Positions 45,713 to 54,256 of a DNA stretch of 64,000 nucleotides are shown piece by piece. Position numbers and translations under genes: made by a program. The stretch's first letter is position 1; each line of letters starts with the position of its first letter. The notes below the pieces were generated by a model that searched no databases, was not told where the DNA came from, and was given only the letters and a program-made list of their open reading frames with translations. The DNA comes from Gemmatimonadota bacterium (GTDB lineage: Bacteria > Gemmatimonadota > Gemmatimonadetes > Gemmatimonadales > Gemmatimonadaceae), in contig JADJAD010000006.1 in assembly GCA_016704465.1 (NCBI GenBank), positions 310,001-374,000 of the forward strand. The letters run 5' to 3'.

Positions 45713-47587
45713 CTGAACACCTCACCACGCACCGCCGGGCTGCTGGCCGCGCTCCTGGGCGTGCTCGTGACGGGCTGCCTGGGCGGCAAGGACGGCGACC
45801 GCGCCGAGCGCGCAGAACAGGCCTCCCTAGTGGCGGCGGTGTTCGAGACCCCCGAGCCCTACAGCGCCCGCACGCTCGACAGCACGGACCTCGCCACGTT
45901 CTTGACCCGACATCCCGACTATCGCGCCGATTCGGCGCGCATGGCGGACTTCTACGCACGGCGTGACATGCAGTTCGCCTGGACGGTGCGCGACTCGCTC
46001 ACCGCGTCGGCCGATGCGTTCATCGCGCTCGCGGGGCTGAAGGGCTACGGCGTGGACGAGCGGCACCCCGACTGTGACAGTTGCGCCGTGGAATCGGAGC
46101 TCGAGCTCACGGCCAGCTTCTTCCAGTTCGCCGCACGCAACTACGGCGGCCAGTTCACGCAGGACCTGCGCGACCTGGACTGGTTCATCCCCCGTGCCAA
46201 GCGCGATATCGCGCAGCTCATGGACTCGCTGGCCGCGGGCACGATGGACCTCTCGGCGTATGAGCCGTTGCACCCGCAGTACCAGTTGCTGCGCGGCGCA
46301 TTCCGGCGCCTGAGCGCGCTGTCCGAGGTGCCGTGGCCGACGCTCACGCTCGCTCAAGGCACGCGCAGCATCAAGCCGGGCGACAGCGCGCCGCTGCTCA
46401 TGGACATCCGGGAGCGCTTGCGGCGACTCGGCGACCTCGCGGCAGCAGACAGCATGCTGGGCAGCGTGACTGACAGCCTGACCGCCAGCGTGCCCGAGAT
46501 CGCGCCGGTGCTCGACAGCGTGCTGGTGGTGTCGGTCCAGCGCTTTCAGGCGCGGCATGGACTGGAGGCGGACGGCGTGATCGGCCCGGCGTTCCTGCGC
46601 GAAGTGAACGTGCCGCCCGCCGAGCGACTACGCACGCTGCTGGTGAACATGGAACGCATGCGCTGGCTGCCGGAGACACAACCGGCGAACGCGCTCGTGG
46701 TGAATATCCCGGACTTTCGCCTGCACGTGTTCGAGGGCGATTCCGAGGCGTTCAGCATGCGGATCGTGGTGGGTGCGGAAGCCACGCACACCGTGATCTT
46801 CGCCGACACGCTCACGCAGGTCGTGATGAGTCCCACGTGGACCTTGCCCATGAGCATCACGCGTGGCGAGATCCTGCCGGCGCTGAGGAAGAACCCGAAC
46901 TACCTGCGGGCGCACAACATGGAAATCATCGGCGGTTCGAAGGCGGCGCCGGTGATTCGGCAGCGGCCAGGCCCGGACAATGCGCTCGGCCGCGTGAAGT
47001 TCCTCTTCCCGAACCGCTTCAACATCTACATGCACGACACGCCGGCGCGCGGCTTGTTCGCCCTCGAGAAGCGCGCGTTCAGCCACGGCTGCATCCGCCT
47101 CGCCGAACCCAAGAAGCTGGCCGATTACCTGCTGCAAGACGACCCGGAGTGGACGCCGGAGCGCATCGGCAAGGTGATGCTGAGCGGGCGCGAGACTACC
47201 GTGGAGCTGCGGCAGCCCCGTCCGGTCCTGATCCTCTACTTCACGGCGTGGGTGGACGGCGAGGGGCAGTTGAACTTCCGCGACGACGTACGGCCACGAT
47301 CGCAAGCTTGCCGAGGAGCTCTTCCGCAGCTGACCCGGGTGGCAGGTCGCGCCGGTGGGCGGCCGATCAGGCAGCGGGGCGCGCGTCGCGAGGCATCAGC
47401 GTCATCCCCGCCGCGCGCAGCACCCTCAACGCCTCATCGCCGGCCAGCGTCTCCTGCTCTAGCAGCGCATCGGCCAGGGCGTCCAGCGCCGTACGATGTT
47501 CGCGGAAGCACTGCAGGACGTCGTCGTAGCCCGATGCCAGGATCGCGCCCACGTCGGCGTCCATGTTCGCGTGCATCGCCCCGCTGA
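45713..47587 (+). CDS. YcbB/LdtD-type L,D-transpeptidase, C-terminal frameshift
   Basis: The lipoprotein signal NTSPRTAGLLAALLGVLVTGC needs a start close to 45713; the only nearby codon is CTG, after GAGGCGG. An in-frame TTG at 45620 would overlap the previous gene. Domains: a scaffold domain (about 60-230), a peptidoglycan-binding segment (VSVQRFQARHGLEADGVIGP, about 265-300), and a YkuD catalytic domain (about 325-500) with FSHGCIRL, catalytic Cys460. The expected ending appears only after a frame change near 47288: YGHDRKLAEELFRS, stop at 47331-47333. As sequenced, the frame instead runs on to 47587 through antisense of the FtsH-like gene. So the last ~100 residues of the literal translation are spurious. 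Confidence 0.78.
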   Translation: MNTSPRTAGLLAALLGVLVTGCLGGKDGDRAERAEQASLVAAVFETPEPYSARTLDSTDLATFLTRHPDYRADSARMADFYARRDMQFAWTVRDSLTASADAFIALAGLKGYGVDERHPDCDSCAVESELELTASFFQFAARNYGGQFTQDLRDLDWFIPRAKRDIAQLMDSLAAGTMDLSAYEPLHPQYQLLRGAFRRLSALSEVPWPTLTLAQGTRSIKPGDSAPLLMDIRERLRRLGDLAAADSMLGSVTDSLTASVPEIAPVLDSVLVVSVQRFQARHGLEADGVIGPAFLREVNVPPAERLRTLLVNMERMRWLPETQPANALVVNIPDFRLHVFEGDSEAFSMRIVVGAEATHTVIFADTLTQVVMSPTWTLPMSITRGEILPALRKNPNYLRAHNMEIIGGSKAAPVIRQRPGPDNALGRVKFLFPNRFNIYMHDTPARGLFALEKRAFSHGCIRLAEPKKLADYLLQDDPEWTPERIGKVMLSGRETTVELRQPRPVLILYFTAWVDGEGQLNFRDDVRPRSQACRGALPQLTRVAGRAGGRPIRQRGARREASASSPPRAAPSTPHRRPASPALAAHRPGRPAPYDVRGSTAGRRRSPMPGSRPRRRPCSRASPR

Positions 47588-49211
47588 CCGGCCCGGAGTC
47601 GGGGTCGAAGGTCATCAGCCCCGTGGTGCGCCCCATCCCGAGCTTGTAAACCATCTGCTTCGCGATGCGTGTCGCCTGCTGCAGGTCGCTGCTGGCCCCG
47701 CTCGTGACCGCTGCGCTTCCATAGACGAGCTCCTCAGCCGCTCGCCCGCCCAGCGCCTTGCGGACCTGCCCCTCGAGGTAGTGCCGGGCATGCAGGTGCA
47801 ACTCGGCGTCGGGTTGGAAGAAGGCCACTCCCATGGCCGCCCCACGCGGCTGGATCGTCACCTTGTGCAGCGGGTCGGTGGGACAGAAGACCAGCCCCGC
47901 CAGCGCGTGTCCCGCCTCGTGGAGCGCCACCAGGCGCTGCTCGACCCGGGAGACCACGAAGCCCTCGCGCGCGCGCCCGAGCAGGACCCGGTCGCGCGCC
48001 TCCTCCATGTGCGACCACGCGACCGAGCTCGCCCCCGTCTTCACGGCAAGGAGTGCCGCCTCGTTGAGCAATCCCTCCAGGTCGGCGCCGCTCGCCCCCG
48101 GCATCAGGCGCGCCATGCGCCCCATCTCGACGTCGGCGGCAAGCGGCATGCGACGCTTGGACGCATGCAGCGCGAGGATCTCGGTGCGCTCCCCAACACT
48201 CGGCAGCGCCACGGTGACCGAGCGATCGAAGCGCCCCTTGCGCAGCAGCGCCGGGTCGAGATCCGACGCACGGTTGGTCGCCGCCACCACGACGATCCCC
48301 GCGCTGCCGCTGAAGCCGTCCAGCTCGACGAGGAACTGGTTGAGCGTGCGGTCGTCCTCCGGGTGGCCGTTCGTGCGTCCGCGCCGCCCGCCTAACGAAT
48401 CGATCTCGTCGATGAAGATCACCCCGCCCCCCGCCTTGCGTGCCTTGCGGAACAGCGCCTTGACCCGCATGGTCCCGACCCCGACGAACATCCCCGAGAA
48501 ATCGGGCCCCGACATGGCGAAGAAGTTGGTCCCGGCCTCCCCCGCCAGCGCCCGCGCCATCAGCGTCTTCCCGGTCCCCGGCGGCCCCTCGAGCAGGATC
48601 CCCTTCGGGACCGTCGCCCCCATCCCCACGAAGCGCTTGGAATCACGCAGGAAGTCGACCACCTCGCGCAGGTCGGCGAGCGCCGCGGCGTTGCCGGCCA
48701 CGTCGGCGAAGGTCGTGCGATGTCCGGGCGTCTGGCCGGAGCCGACCTCGAAGTCCCCACCCGTGCCCGACGACGAGCGCACGAACTGGGCATAGAGGAC
48801 GAAGCCCACGCCCGCCGCCATCAGCAGCGTGACGAGCAGCGTGACGAGCTGGGCGCGATCAGGGGGCGTGGCGGCGAACGCCACCCCCACATCGGCCGCC
48901 GTCGCTGCAGCCACCAGCGCGGTCCCCGCTCCCGACGCGTACTCGACCCGGATCTCGCGTACCCCGGCGGCGTTCGGCTTCGCCAACCATCCTCGTAACG
49001 CCTCACCCGGCTTCATCTCGATCGAATCGACCTCATGCGCCGCCATTGCCGACAGCAGTTCGCTGTAGCGTAGCGAGATGGGCGCCTCGGCCGCGTTCGT
49101 GCGCGAGGGATGGATTCGAGCCGTTACGGCAAGGACGGCGACGACCACCAGCACGGCGGCAGTCCATCGTGCGACAGGGGACTGAAACAGCTCGGAGGAA
49201 CGGGGACGCAT
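47367..49211 (-). CDS. FtsH-like membrane AAA+ zinc protease
   Basis: 614 aa. Two transmembrane helices (about 15-32 and 122-142) flank a small periplasmic domain. The AAA+ module has Walker A GPPGTGKT (209-216), pore loop MFVGVG, Walker B VIFIDEID (264-271) and the second region of homology ATNRASDLDPALLRKGRFDR. The metalloprotease domain has HEAGH (431-435) and a third ligand Asp at about 509 (SGASSDLQQAT). All catalytic elements are present. It degrades membrane or misfolded proteins. Sequence details (SGPDFSG before the pore) suggest a divergent second FtsH rather than the housekeeping copy. Convergent with the transpeptidase gene. Contains one octamer (48390). Confidence 0.9.
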   Translation of the reverse strand: MRPRSSELFQSPVARWTAAVLVVVAVLAVTARIHPSRTNAAEAPISLRYSELLSAMAAHEVDSIEMKPGEALRGWLAKPNAAGVREIRVEYASGAGTALVAAATAADVGVAFAATPPDRAQLVTLLVTLLMAAGVGFVLYAQFVRSSSGTGGDFEVGSGQTPGHRTTFADVAGNAAALADLREVVDFLRDSKRFVGMGATVPKGILLEGPPGTGKTLMARALAGEAGTNFFAMSGPDFSGMFVGVGTMRVKALFRKARKAGGGVIFIDEIDSLGGRRGRTNGHPEDDRTLNQFLVELDGFSGSAGIVVVAATNRASDLDPALLRKGRFDRSVTVALPSVGERTEILALHASKRRMPLAADVEMGRMARLMPGASGADLEGLLNEAALLAVKTGASSVAWSHMEEARDRVLLGRAREGFVVSRVEQRLVALHEAGHALAGLVFCPTDPLHKVTIQPRGAAMGVAFFQPDAELHLHARHYLEGQVRKALGGRAAEELVYGSAAVTSGASSDLQQATRIAKQMVYKLGMGRTTGLMTFDPDSGPVSGAMHANMDADVGAILASGYDDVLQCFREHRTALDALADALLEQETLAGDEALRVLRAAGMTLMPRDARPAA

Positions 49212-49334
49212 CGGCAGCGGCTAGCGAGGTGAGGAGGACCCACACCACGACTATCCGAGCACGAGCGCCGTAACTGTCGGGTAGCGCAGGACGGCTCGCC
49301 GTTCTGGACGGGTACGTAGGCCTGCGCGCCCAAT

Positions 49335-49354
49335 GGAACGCTGATGTGCGTTCC
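49335..49354. promoter_or_regulatory. Inverted repeat between ftsH-like and dinB-like genes
   Basis: Perfect 7-bp arms GGAACGC / GCGTTCC with a 6-base TGATGT spacer, in the divergent 266-base gap between the FtsH-like and DinB-like genes. It is positioned to act as an operator or a 5' leader hairpin. No second copy was seen in the window. Confidence 0.3.
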
Positions 49355-49477
49355 TTGTCGCTTCGTCCCACCCCGGGTCGCCATTCGGCGAGGACGGCGT
49401 ATGTTCTCCCGAGGGTCGGCGCGTTTCGGCTGGCCCATCTCCCCTCGTTCCCCTCCCCCCTCTCCGGAAGGCGCCCC

Positions 49478-50035
49478 ATGCTCACGCGTGTCGTCCTCGC
49501 GGCAGCCGCACTCGCCTGCGCTGCCCCCCTCACCGCCCCTCTGGTCGCCCAGAACGCCCCAAGCTGGATGGGCGAGATGCACCGTGACGTGAACGGTGCG
49601 CAGAAGAAGATGATCGACCTCGCCAAGGCCATCCCCGAGAGCGCCTATGGCTGGCGCCCCGGCGCGGGGACGCGCTCCGTAGGCGAGGTCCTGCTGCACG
49701 TCGCCTCGGACAACTACTTCATCCCGATCGCCATGGGTAAGCCGGCCCCGGCGGCCAGTGGAATCACCACCGACATGAAGTCGGTCGGCGAGTACGAGAA
49801 GCGCAAGATGAGCAAGGACCAGATCGCCGCCGAGCTGGAGGCATCGTACAAGCACCTGCACGAGGCGATGTCGCTCACCACCGACGCCAACGCAGCGGAG
49901 ACGATCAAGTTCTTCGGGCAGGACTGGACGCGGATGCGCGCGATGACGCTCACCGTCACGCACCTGCACGAGCACCTCGGGCAGCTCATCGCCTACGCGC
50001 GCAGCAACAACGTCACGCCGCCCTGGAGCCAGTAG
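49478..50035 (+). CDS. Secreted DinB-fold protein
   Basis: 185 aa. ATG 49478 with GGAAGG ribosome-binding site and signal peptide (VVLAAAALACAAPLTAPLVAQ). The mature four-helix bundle carries the DinB-superfamily His pattern: a first His in VLLHVASDN and a HEHLGQLIAYAR motif near the end, consistent with a divalent-metal site. DinB-like proteins are usually cytoplasmic thiol S-transferases or stress proteins. An exported version is a recurring oddity of this phylum type and has no assigned function. The hairpin at 50052-50068 follows. Confidence 0.85.
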   Translation: MLTRVVLAAAALACAAPLTAPLVAQNAPSWMGEMHRDVNGAQKKMIDLAKAIPESAYGWRPGAGTRSVGEVLLHVASDNYFIPIAMGKPAPAASGITTDMKSVGEYEKRKMSKDQIAAELEASYKHLHEAMSLTTDANAAETIKFFGQDWTRMRAMTLTVTHLHEHLGQLIAYARSNNVTPPWSQ

Positions 50036-50051
50036 CAGCTGGCGGTGCCGT

Positions 50052-50068
50052 CCCGATCGGCGATCGGG
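50052..50068 (+). terminator. Short hairpin after the DinB-like gene
   Basis: CCCGATC / GATCGGG, 7-bp perfect stem around GGC, 16 bases after the stop codon. No T-tract. Likely the transcription end of the DinB-like gene. Confidence 0.45.
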
Positions 50069-50102
50069 CCGGCCGCCGCTGGTCGCGACCGAACAAGGCC
50101 CG

Positions 50103-50224
50103 CCCGGGGGGGCGGGGGGGGGGGGCGGGGGGGGGCCCGCCCCGCGCAGGGGGGGGGGGGGGGGGGGGGGGCCCCGGGGGCGGGGGCGCCGGGGGGGGGG
50201 GGGGCGCGCGGGGGGGGGGGCGCG
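50103..50224. repeat. Extreme G-homopolymer tract, possible artefact
   Basis: About 120 bases almost entirely G with occasional C, including an uninterrupted run of more than 20 G. It lies between two convergent genes and leaves both intact. It could be a genuine quadruplex-forming tract, but such runs are also the classic product of two-colour sequencing dark cycles or of a poorly resolved contig join. Confidence 0.7.
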
Positions 50225-50232
50225 GCAAGGGG

Positions 50233-51657
50233 TCATCCGCGCGGCGCAATGTTCTTGTTCAGGCGGAACGTGTTATGAGGATCCCATGTGGTCTTGATAT
50301 CGACCAGGCGCTCATGGTTCGCCCCATAGGCGGCGTGGATACGATCGTCCCCTTCATCGTCCGTCTGGAAGTTGATGTACGACCCGCCGGTGGAGAATCG
50401 CCGCAGCTCCTGCCATGCGCCGCGCGCCCAATCGATGTTCACGTCGTCGTCGCCCGCCGCATCCCATGCCCCGGCGATGTTGAGCACGAGGCGCGCATCC
50501 CGGTTTCCCACCGCCGAATGGTTGGTGGGGAGCGCGTCGACAGCGCCATCCAGCGGGAAGAGCAACATCGCCGAGTGTGGAGAGGCGATGCGCCCCGCGT
50601 GCTCCAGCAGGGGCGCCACCATGTCGGGCTCCAACGACGGAAGGTATTCTGACTTCCAGTAGTAGCGTCGGCCCTTGGGCTGCGTTGCATCGAGCAGGGC
50701 CTGTTGGGACAGGTACGACCGACGCTGCACCACGTCGCCGACCGGCTTCCCCACGGCGCGCAGGTCATTCACCAGACGCTCGCCCTCCTCGATGGGCCCG
50801 GTGTGACAGATGAACAGCGCGACGATGGACTTGCCGTGCACCTCCTTGTCGATCCAGGGGGCGGGAGGTGCCTTGCGAAGCGCGGCCACGCAGGCCATGC
50901 CGGGCGGGGCGTCGCGCAACAGCGCTCGGTACCGCTCGAGCACCAGCGGCGCTTCCTCACCTCGCCACGCGATGCCACCACCCAGGATCTGCGGGCCCAC
51001 CGGGAAGAGCTGATATTCGAAGTTTGTCACAATGCCGAAGTTGCCACCTCCCCCGCGTAGCCCCCAGAACAGGTCGGGGTTCACGTCGTCGCTGGCCTGC
51101 ACCACGTCGCCGTCCGCGGTCACAACCTCCATCGAGCGCACGGTGTCCGACGTCCATCCGAAGCGGCGCGTCAGGTACCCGAAACCGCCGCCGAGTGTCA
51201 ATCCGGCGATGCCGGTGGTCGAGACGAACCCGAGGACCGCGGCCAACCCGTGGACCTGCGTCTCCCGATCCACGTCACTCAGCAGGCAACCGGCCTGGGC
51301 ATGGGCGGTACGCGACGACGGATCGACCCGCACACCACGCATGCGGGAGAGGTCGATCATCATGCTCCCGTCGCTGACTGCGAGACCGGCAATGTTGTGC
51401 CCTCCGCCGCGTACGGAGACCGCCAGCTGATGCGCGCGCGCGAACGAGAGCGCGGCGCGTACGTCGGCCACACCAAGGCACCGCGCGATGAGCGCGGGGC
51501 GTCGGTCGATCATGCCATTCCAGATACTGCGAATGGTGTCGTACTCGTTGTCCTCTCTGCGGATCAGTTCGCCCCGCAGCGAACTGCGCAGCGTGTTCAA
51601 CGCGGCATCGTCCGCGATGGGTTGAATCGGTGCCGATGGTGCGTGCGACTGCATCAT
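50233..51657 (-). CDS. FAD-linked oxidase (berberine-bridge-enzyme family)
   Basis: 474 aa. PCMH-type FAD-binding domain (about 45-220) with SVRGGGHN, in which His87 is the expected covalent flavin attachment residue; then DLSRMRGVRVDPSSRTAHAQ and the LTLGGGFGYLTRRFG and GLRGGGGNFGIVT FAD loops. A substrate domain and the BBE tail (GANHERLVDIKTTWDPHNTF, then LNKNI) close the protein. No signal peptide. Such enzymes oxidise alcohols, sugars or secondary metabolites. It is divergent from, and probably regulated by, the HxlR-type gene at 51852. The stop codon lies just beyond the poly-G tract, and the protein's end looks normal. Confidence 0.9.
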   Translation of the reverse strand: MMQSHAPSAPIQPIADDAALNTLRSSLRGELIRREDNEYDTIRSIWNGMIDRRPALIARCLGVADVRAALSFARAHQLAVSVRGGGHNIAGLAVSDGSMMIDLSRMRGVRVDPSSRTAHAQAGCLLSDVDRETQVHGLAAVLGFVSTTGIAGLTLGGGFGYLTRRFGWTSDTVRSMEVVTADGDVVQASDDVNPDLFWGLRGGGGNFGIVTNFEYQLFPVGPQILGGGIAWRGEEAPLVLERYRALLRDAPPGMACVAALRKAPPAPWIDKEVHGKSIVALFICHTGPIEEGERLVNDLRAVGKPVGDVVQRRSYLSQQALLDATQPKGRRYYWKSEYLPSLEPDMVAPLLEHAGRIASPHSAMLLFPLDGAVDALPTNHSAVGNRDARLVLNIAGAWDAAGDDDVNIDWARGAWQELRRFSTGGSYINFQTDDEGDDRIHAAYGANHERLVDIKTTWDPHNTFRLNKNIAPRG

Positions 51658-51851
51658 GAGAGTCTCCTCTCGAGCTTGTTAGGGTACGACCGACCCGGTC
51701 CGAATGCGCATGCAGTACCGCAACATGCGAAGACGTCGAACGCGCGTTGGAGAGCGCCGAGGTGGTAAGTGAAGGTGCCGGTCCCCGGGCGCAGCCGTCC
51801 AGTTCAAAAGGTGTACTGGCCCTTCGCTCGGCGCTCCCTAAACTTCAGCGC

Positions 51852-52583
51852 ATGGAGAACTACGGGCAGTTCTGCCCCGTCGCCCAGGCCGCCGAGATCG
51901 TCACCAGGCGATGGATGCCGCTCGTGATCCGAGAGCTGCTCTGCGGCAGCCACCGGTTCAATGACCTGCATCGTGGTGTACCTCGCATGTCCCGTGCGCT
52001 GCTCGTGCGCCGGCTCAGCGAACTGGAATTGGCCGGAGTGATCGAGCGGCGACTGGCCGACGGGCATGATCACGCCGAGTATCACCTCACCCAGGCCGGC
52101 GAGGAGTTGCGCCCGATCATCTTCCAGCTCGGCTTCTGGGGAAAGCGGTGGGTGCATCACGAGGTATCGCGGGACAGACTGGATGCCGGACTGCTGATGT
52201 GGGACATGCAGCGATGCATACAACGGGACCGCCTACCGCTCCATCGTGTCGTTGTCCACTTCGAGTTTGCCGACGCGCCACGAGGGAATCAGCACTACTG
52301 GCTCGTGTTGATGCCGGGCGAGGTGGACCTCTGCCTGAAGGATCCCGGGGGTGACAGTGATCTCGTGGTGTGCGCGAGCACGCGCAGCCTGACCGAGGTC
52401 TGGCTTGGTGATCTACCGTTCGCCCACGCGCTGCGAACGGACGCCGTGCGGCTGCATGGTCGACGGGAACTGCAACGGCTCCTGCCCGAGTGGTTGGGGC
52501 TCAGTGTGTTTGCTGGGGAGAAGCGCCGGTCGTTGTCGGGCTCAGCGACCGATCGAGACGAGCAGGCAACACACGGGACGTAG
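51852..52583 (+). CDS. HxlR-family transcriptional regulator with SCP2-like tail
   Basis: 243 aa. The N-terminal HxlR winged helix (about 1-100) has the family Cys near the start (YGQFCPVAQAAEIVTRRW), then PLVIRELLCGSHRFNDLHRG, SRALLVRRLSELELAGVIER and EYHLTQAGEELRPI. The C-terminal ~130 residues (VVVHFEFADAPRGNQHYWL, CLKDPGGDSDLVVCASTRSL, RLHGRRELQRLLPEWLGLS) resemble a sterol-carrier/SCP2-like pocket often fused to these regulators. Cys8 may be redox- or electrophile-sensing. Divergent from the FAD oxidase with 194 bases between starts, the likely shared control region. Start ATG 51852 chosen by homology. Confidence 0.88.
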   Translation: MENYGQFCPVAQAAEIVTRRWMPLVIRELLCGSHRFNDLHRGVPRMSRALLVRRLSELELAGVIERRLADGHDHAEYHLTQAGEELRPIIFQLGFWGKRWVHHEVSRDRLDAGLLMWDMQRCIQRDRLPLHRVVVHFEFADAPRGNQHYWLVLMPGEVDLCLKDPGGDSDLVVCASTRSLTEVWLGDLPFAHALRTDAVRLHGRRELQRLLPEWLGLSVFAGEKRRSLSGSATDRDEQATHGT

Positions 52584-52770
52584 ATGTAGCCCACGATTGC
52601 GTTGTGCTCCATGCGACGCAGATCCCCGCCGAACGATCATCGATGCTCGCCATCGTGGTGAACTGCGGCGAGCAGCCCACGTTGCTGTGCGGCGCTCTCC
52701 CTTCGCGCCGTTGTCACGCGTGAGCAGGATACGATCGGCCCCGGCGCGTCACTCCCTTCAGCGGAACAGA

Positions 52771-53235
52771 CTAGGGTGGGACCACGCCAAAGAAGGTGAG
52801 AAACCCGAGCACCAGGGATACGGAGGCGACGATGACCACTGCGGCAGGCACAGCCAACAGCGCGGTCGTGCGACCACGCGAGTACACGCGCGACTCGACG
52901 TTGCGGACGTCCGATACGGCATATGCGTCGCGCACTCGCGTCGTCTTGGAGAATCCAACCACGCTGTCGCCCTCGACCCACGCGTGGTCGAGGTCAACAC
53001 GCCGGGCGTCGGTGAGCAGAATCGACACGTCATCGCCCAGCCGGTGATTCTCCGTCCCCGCAGGCGAGAGCACAACTGGACGGCGGACGTAGCTTTCTAG
53101 CCGACCCGGATCGGAGGGTAGACCCCGGCACGCTGACCACCGCCGAGCGGGAGGAGGTGAGCCGACTTCGGCGGGCGAACGCGCGACCGAAGGTGGAATG
53201 CGGCATCCAGGGAAGAGCTGCGGCCGGGTTTGCAC
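52771..53235 (-). CDS. Small membrane protein, unknown; 5' end doubtful
   Basis: Reads 154 codons from a GTG. The last ~95 residues are convincing: DDVSILLTDARRVDLDHAWVEG, a DSVVGFSK loop, YAVSDVRNVESRVYSRGRT, then one long hydrophobic helix (ALLAVPAAVVIVASVSLVLGF). This is a layout seen in short lipoprotein/membrane proteins of this bacterial group. The N-terminal ~60 residues are Pro/Arg-rich and lack the expected lipoprotein signal, so the 5' end may be frameshifted or the true start missed. The beta segment (L-T-D-x-R-x-V, V-E-G-D-S) resembles that of the lipoprotein at 56983. Confidence 0.5.
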   Translation of the reverse strand: MQTRPQLFPGCRIPPSVARSPAEVGSPPPARRWSACRGLPSDPGRLESYVRRPVVLSPAGTENHRLGDDVSILLTDARRVDLDHAWVEGDSVVGFSKTTRVRDAYAVSDVRNVESRVYSRGRTTALLAVPAAVVIVASVSLVLGFLTFFGVVPP

Positions 53236-53322
53236 GGGAAACGGGGACGATCCCGTCCGATGCTTCGTGTTGATGAGCGCAATTCAGTCGGCAATCCCGG
53301 CGGCAATGATCGAGGCGCGAGA

Positions 53323-53880
53323 TCAGTGCGCGATCGTCGCACCGAGGGACTGTGCCGGGGCTCCGAAAAGGACGCCAAGCACGGGAAGAATCGGCTCATC
53401 CCTCCCGAGGAGGAGCACAGCCGTTGGAATGCCGGCACCGAGCGCCGCCCGGGCCAACGAGCCACACGCGCCGTACCTCCGCCCCGCGAGATGCACGGCC
53501 AGCGTACTTCCGAGCCACGAGCCGAGGGCGTAGGCAGTGTTGGCATTGGGCGTGTAGCCCGCATCCCCCTTCACCCGCCGGTCCGATCCTCCCGGGTTGT
53601 CGACCGCCTTCCACGCGACGAGCCCGACCAGCGATGCGACGATCGTTCCGGCGACGATCGATCGCGTTACGCGGCCGGCCCCCTTGCGACAGGGATCGGG
53701 CGCCTGGAATACCAGTGCGGACGCGCGGCGCAGCGGCAGCCCCACGCGGTCGAGCGACGCCACCGCCCGCCACGGGAGAGGGGCTGCGCCTGACGGTAGC
53801 GGCTGGTCTTGTGCCGCGGCGACGTGGGCGATCGCCATGTTCGCGCCCAGGACCAGCACGGCGATCCGGATCGTTCGCAT
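53323..53880 (-). CDS. Hypothetical membrane protein
   Basis: 185 aa from ATG 53880, with a signal peptide or first helix (IRIAVLVLGANMAIAHVAAAQ). It has a Cys in PDPCRKG, then three further hydrophobic stretches (SIVAGTIVASLVGLVAWKAV, ALGSWLGSTLAVHLAG, PILPVLGVLFGAPAQSLGAT). No family recognised. The 5' frame continues upstream to 54228 without sense. It lies head-to-head with the ATP-grasp gene cluster, but the two are separated by 376 bases with no recognised element. Confidence 0.6.
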   Translation of the reverse strand: MRTIRIAVLVLGANMAIAHVAAAQDQPLPSGAAPLPWRAVASLDRVGLPLRRASALVFQAPDPCRKGAGRVTRSIVAGTIVASLVGLVAWKAVDNPGGSDRRVKGDAGYTPNANTAYALGSWLGSTLAVHLAGRRYGACGSLARAALGAGIPTAVLLLGRDEPILPVLGVLFGAPAQSLGATIAH

Positions 53881-54256
53881 GTGGTGCGACGAAGAGAAGG
53901 AGGCGACGCGACCAGGGTCGCACCCAAGCGTACGGCGCCTGGTCTCACCGGGCAAGCGAACCGGGCAGGCTCGGCTAACGCCTCGGAATGGCGAGGGAGA
54001 CATTTCCGCTCCGAAGCGGTTGCCTTCGTTGGTGAATTCCGAAGTACTGGAGGAGCCGCCGGACGGCGGTACAGACGGACTGGTTTCCGGTTCCCGGTGC
54101 GACAAACGCCGCAGACGTCGAGTGAACTCTGCGGCGAACCGCTCCCAGCTGTGCACGATCCCCCGCTCTGGATTGGCGATTGGCCTCCCGCTACGCGCCC
54201 TCTTTCGCGTTCGACTTCGGTGCCGCACATTCGAGTGTCGTTATCAAGGCCACGGC
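53881..54256. other. Divergent intergenic region, no gene seen
   Basis: 376 bases between the minus-strand membrane protein and the ATP-grasp gene. It must contain both promoters. I found no convincing -35/-10 pair, palindrome or small gene, only open frames that are GC artefacts. Confidence 0.4.

Noticed and set aside
53597..54256. Long N-terminal extension of the ATP-grasp gene
   Set aside because: The open frame reads through the opposite gene and shows no domain. The ATP-grasp fold begins cleanly at the GTG at 54257.
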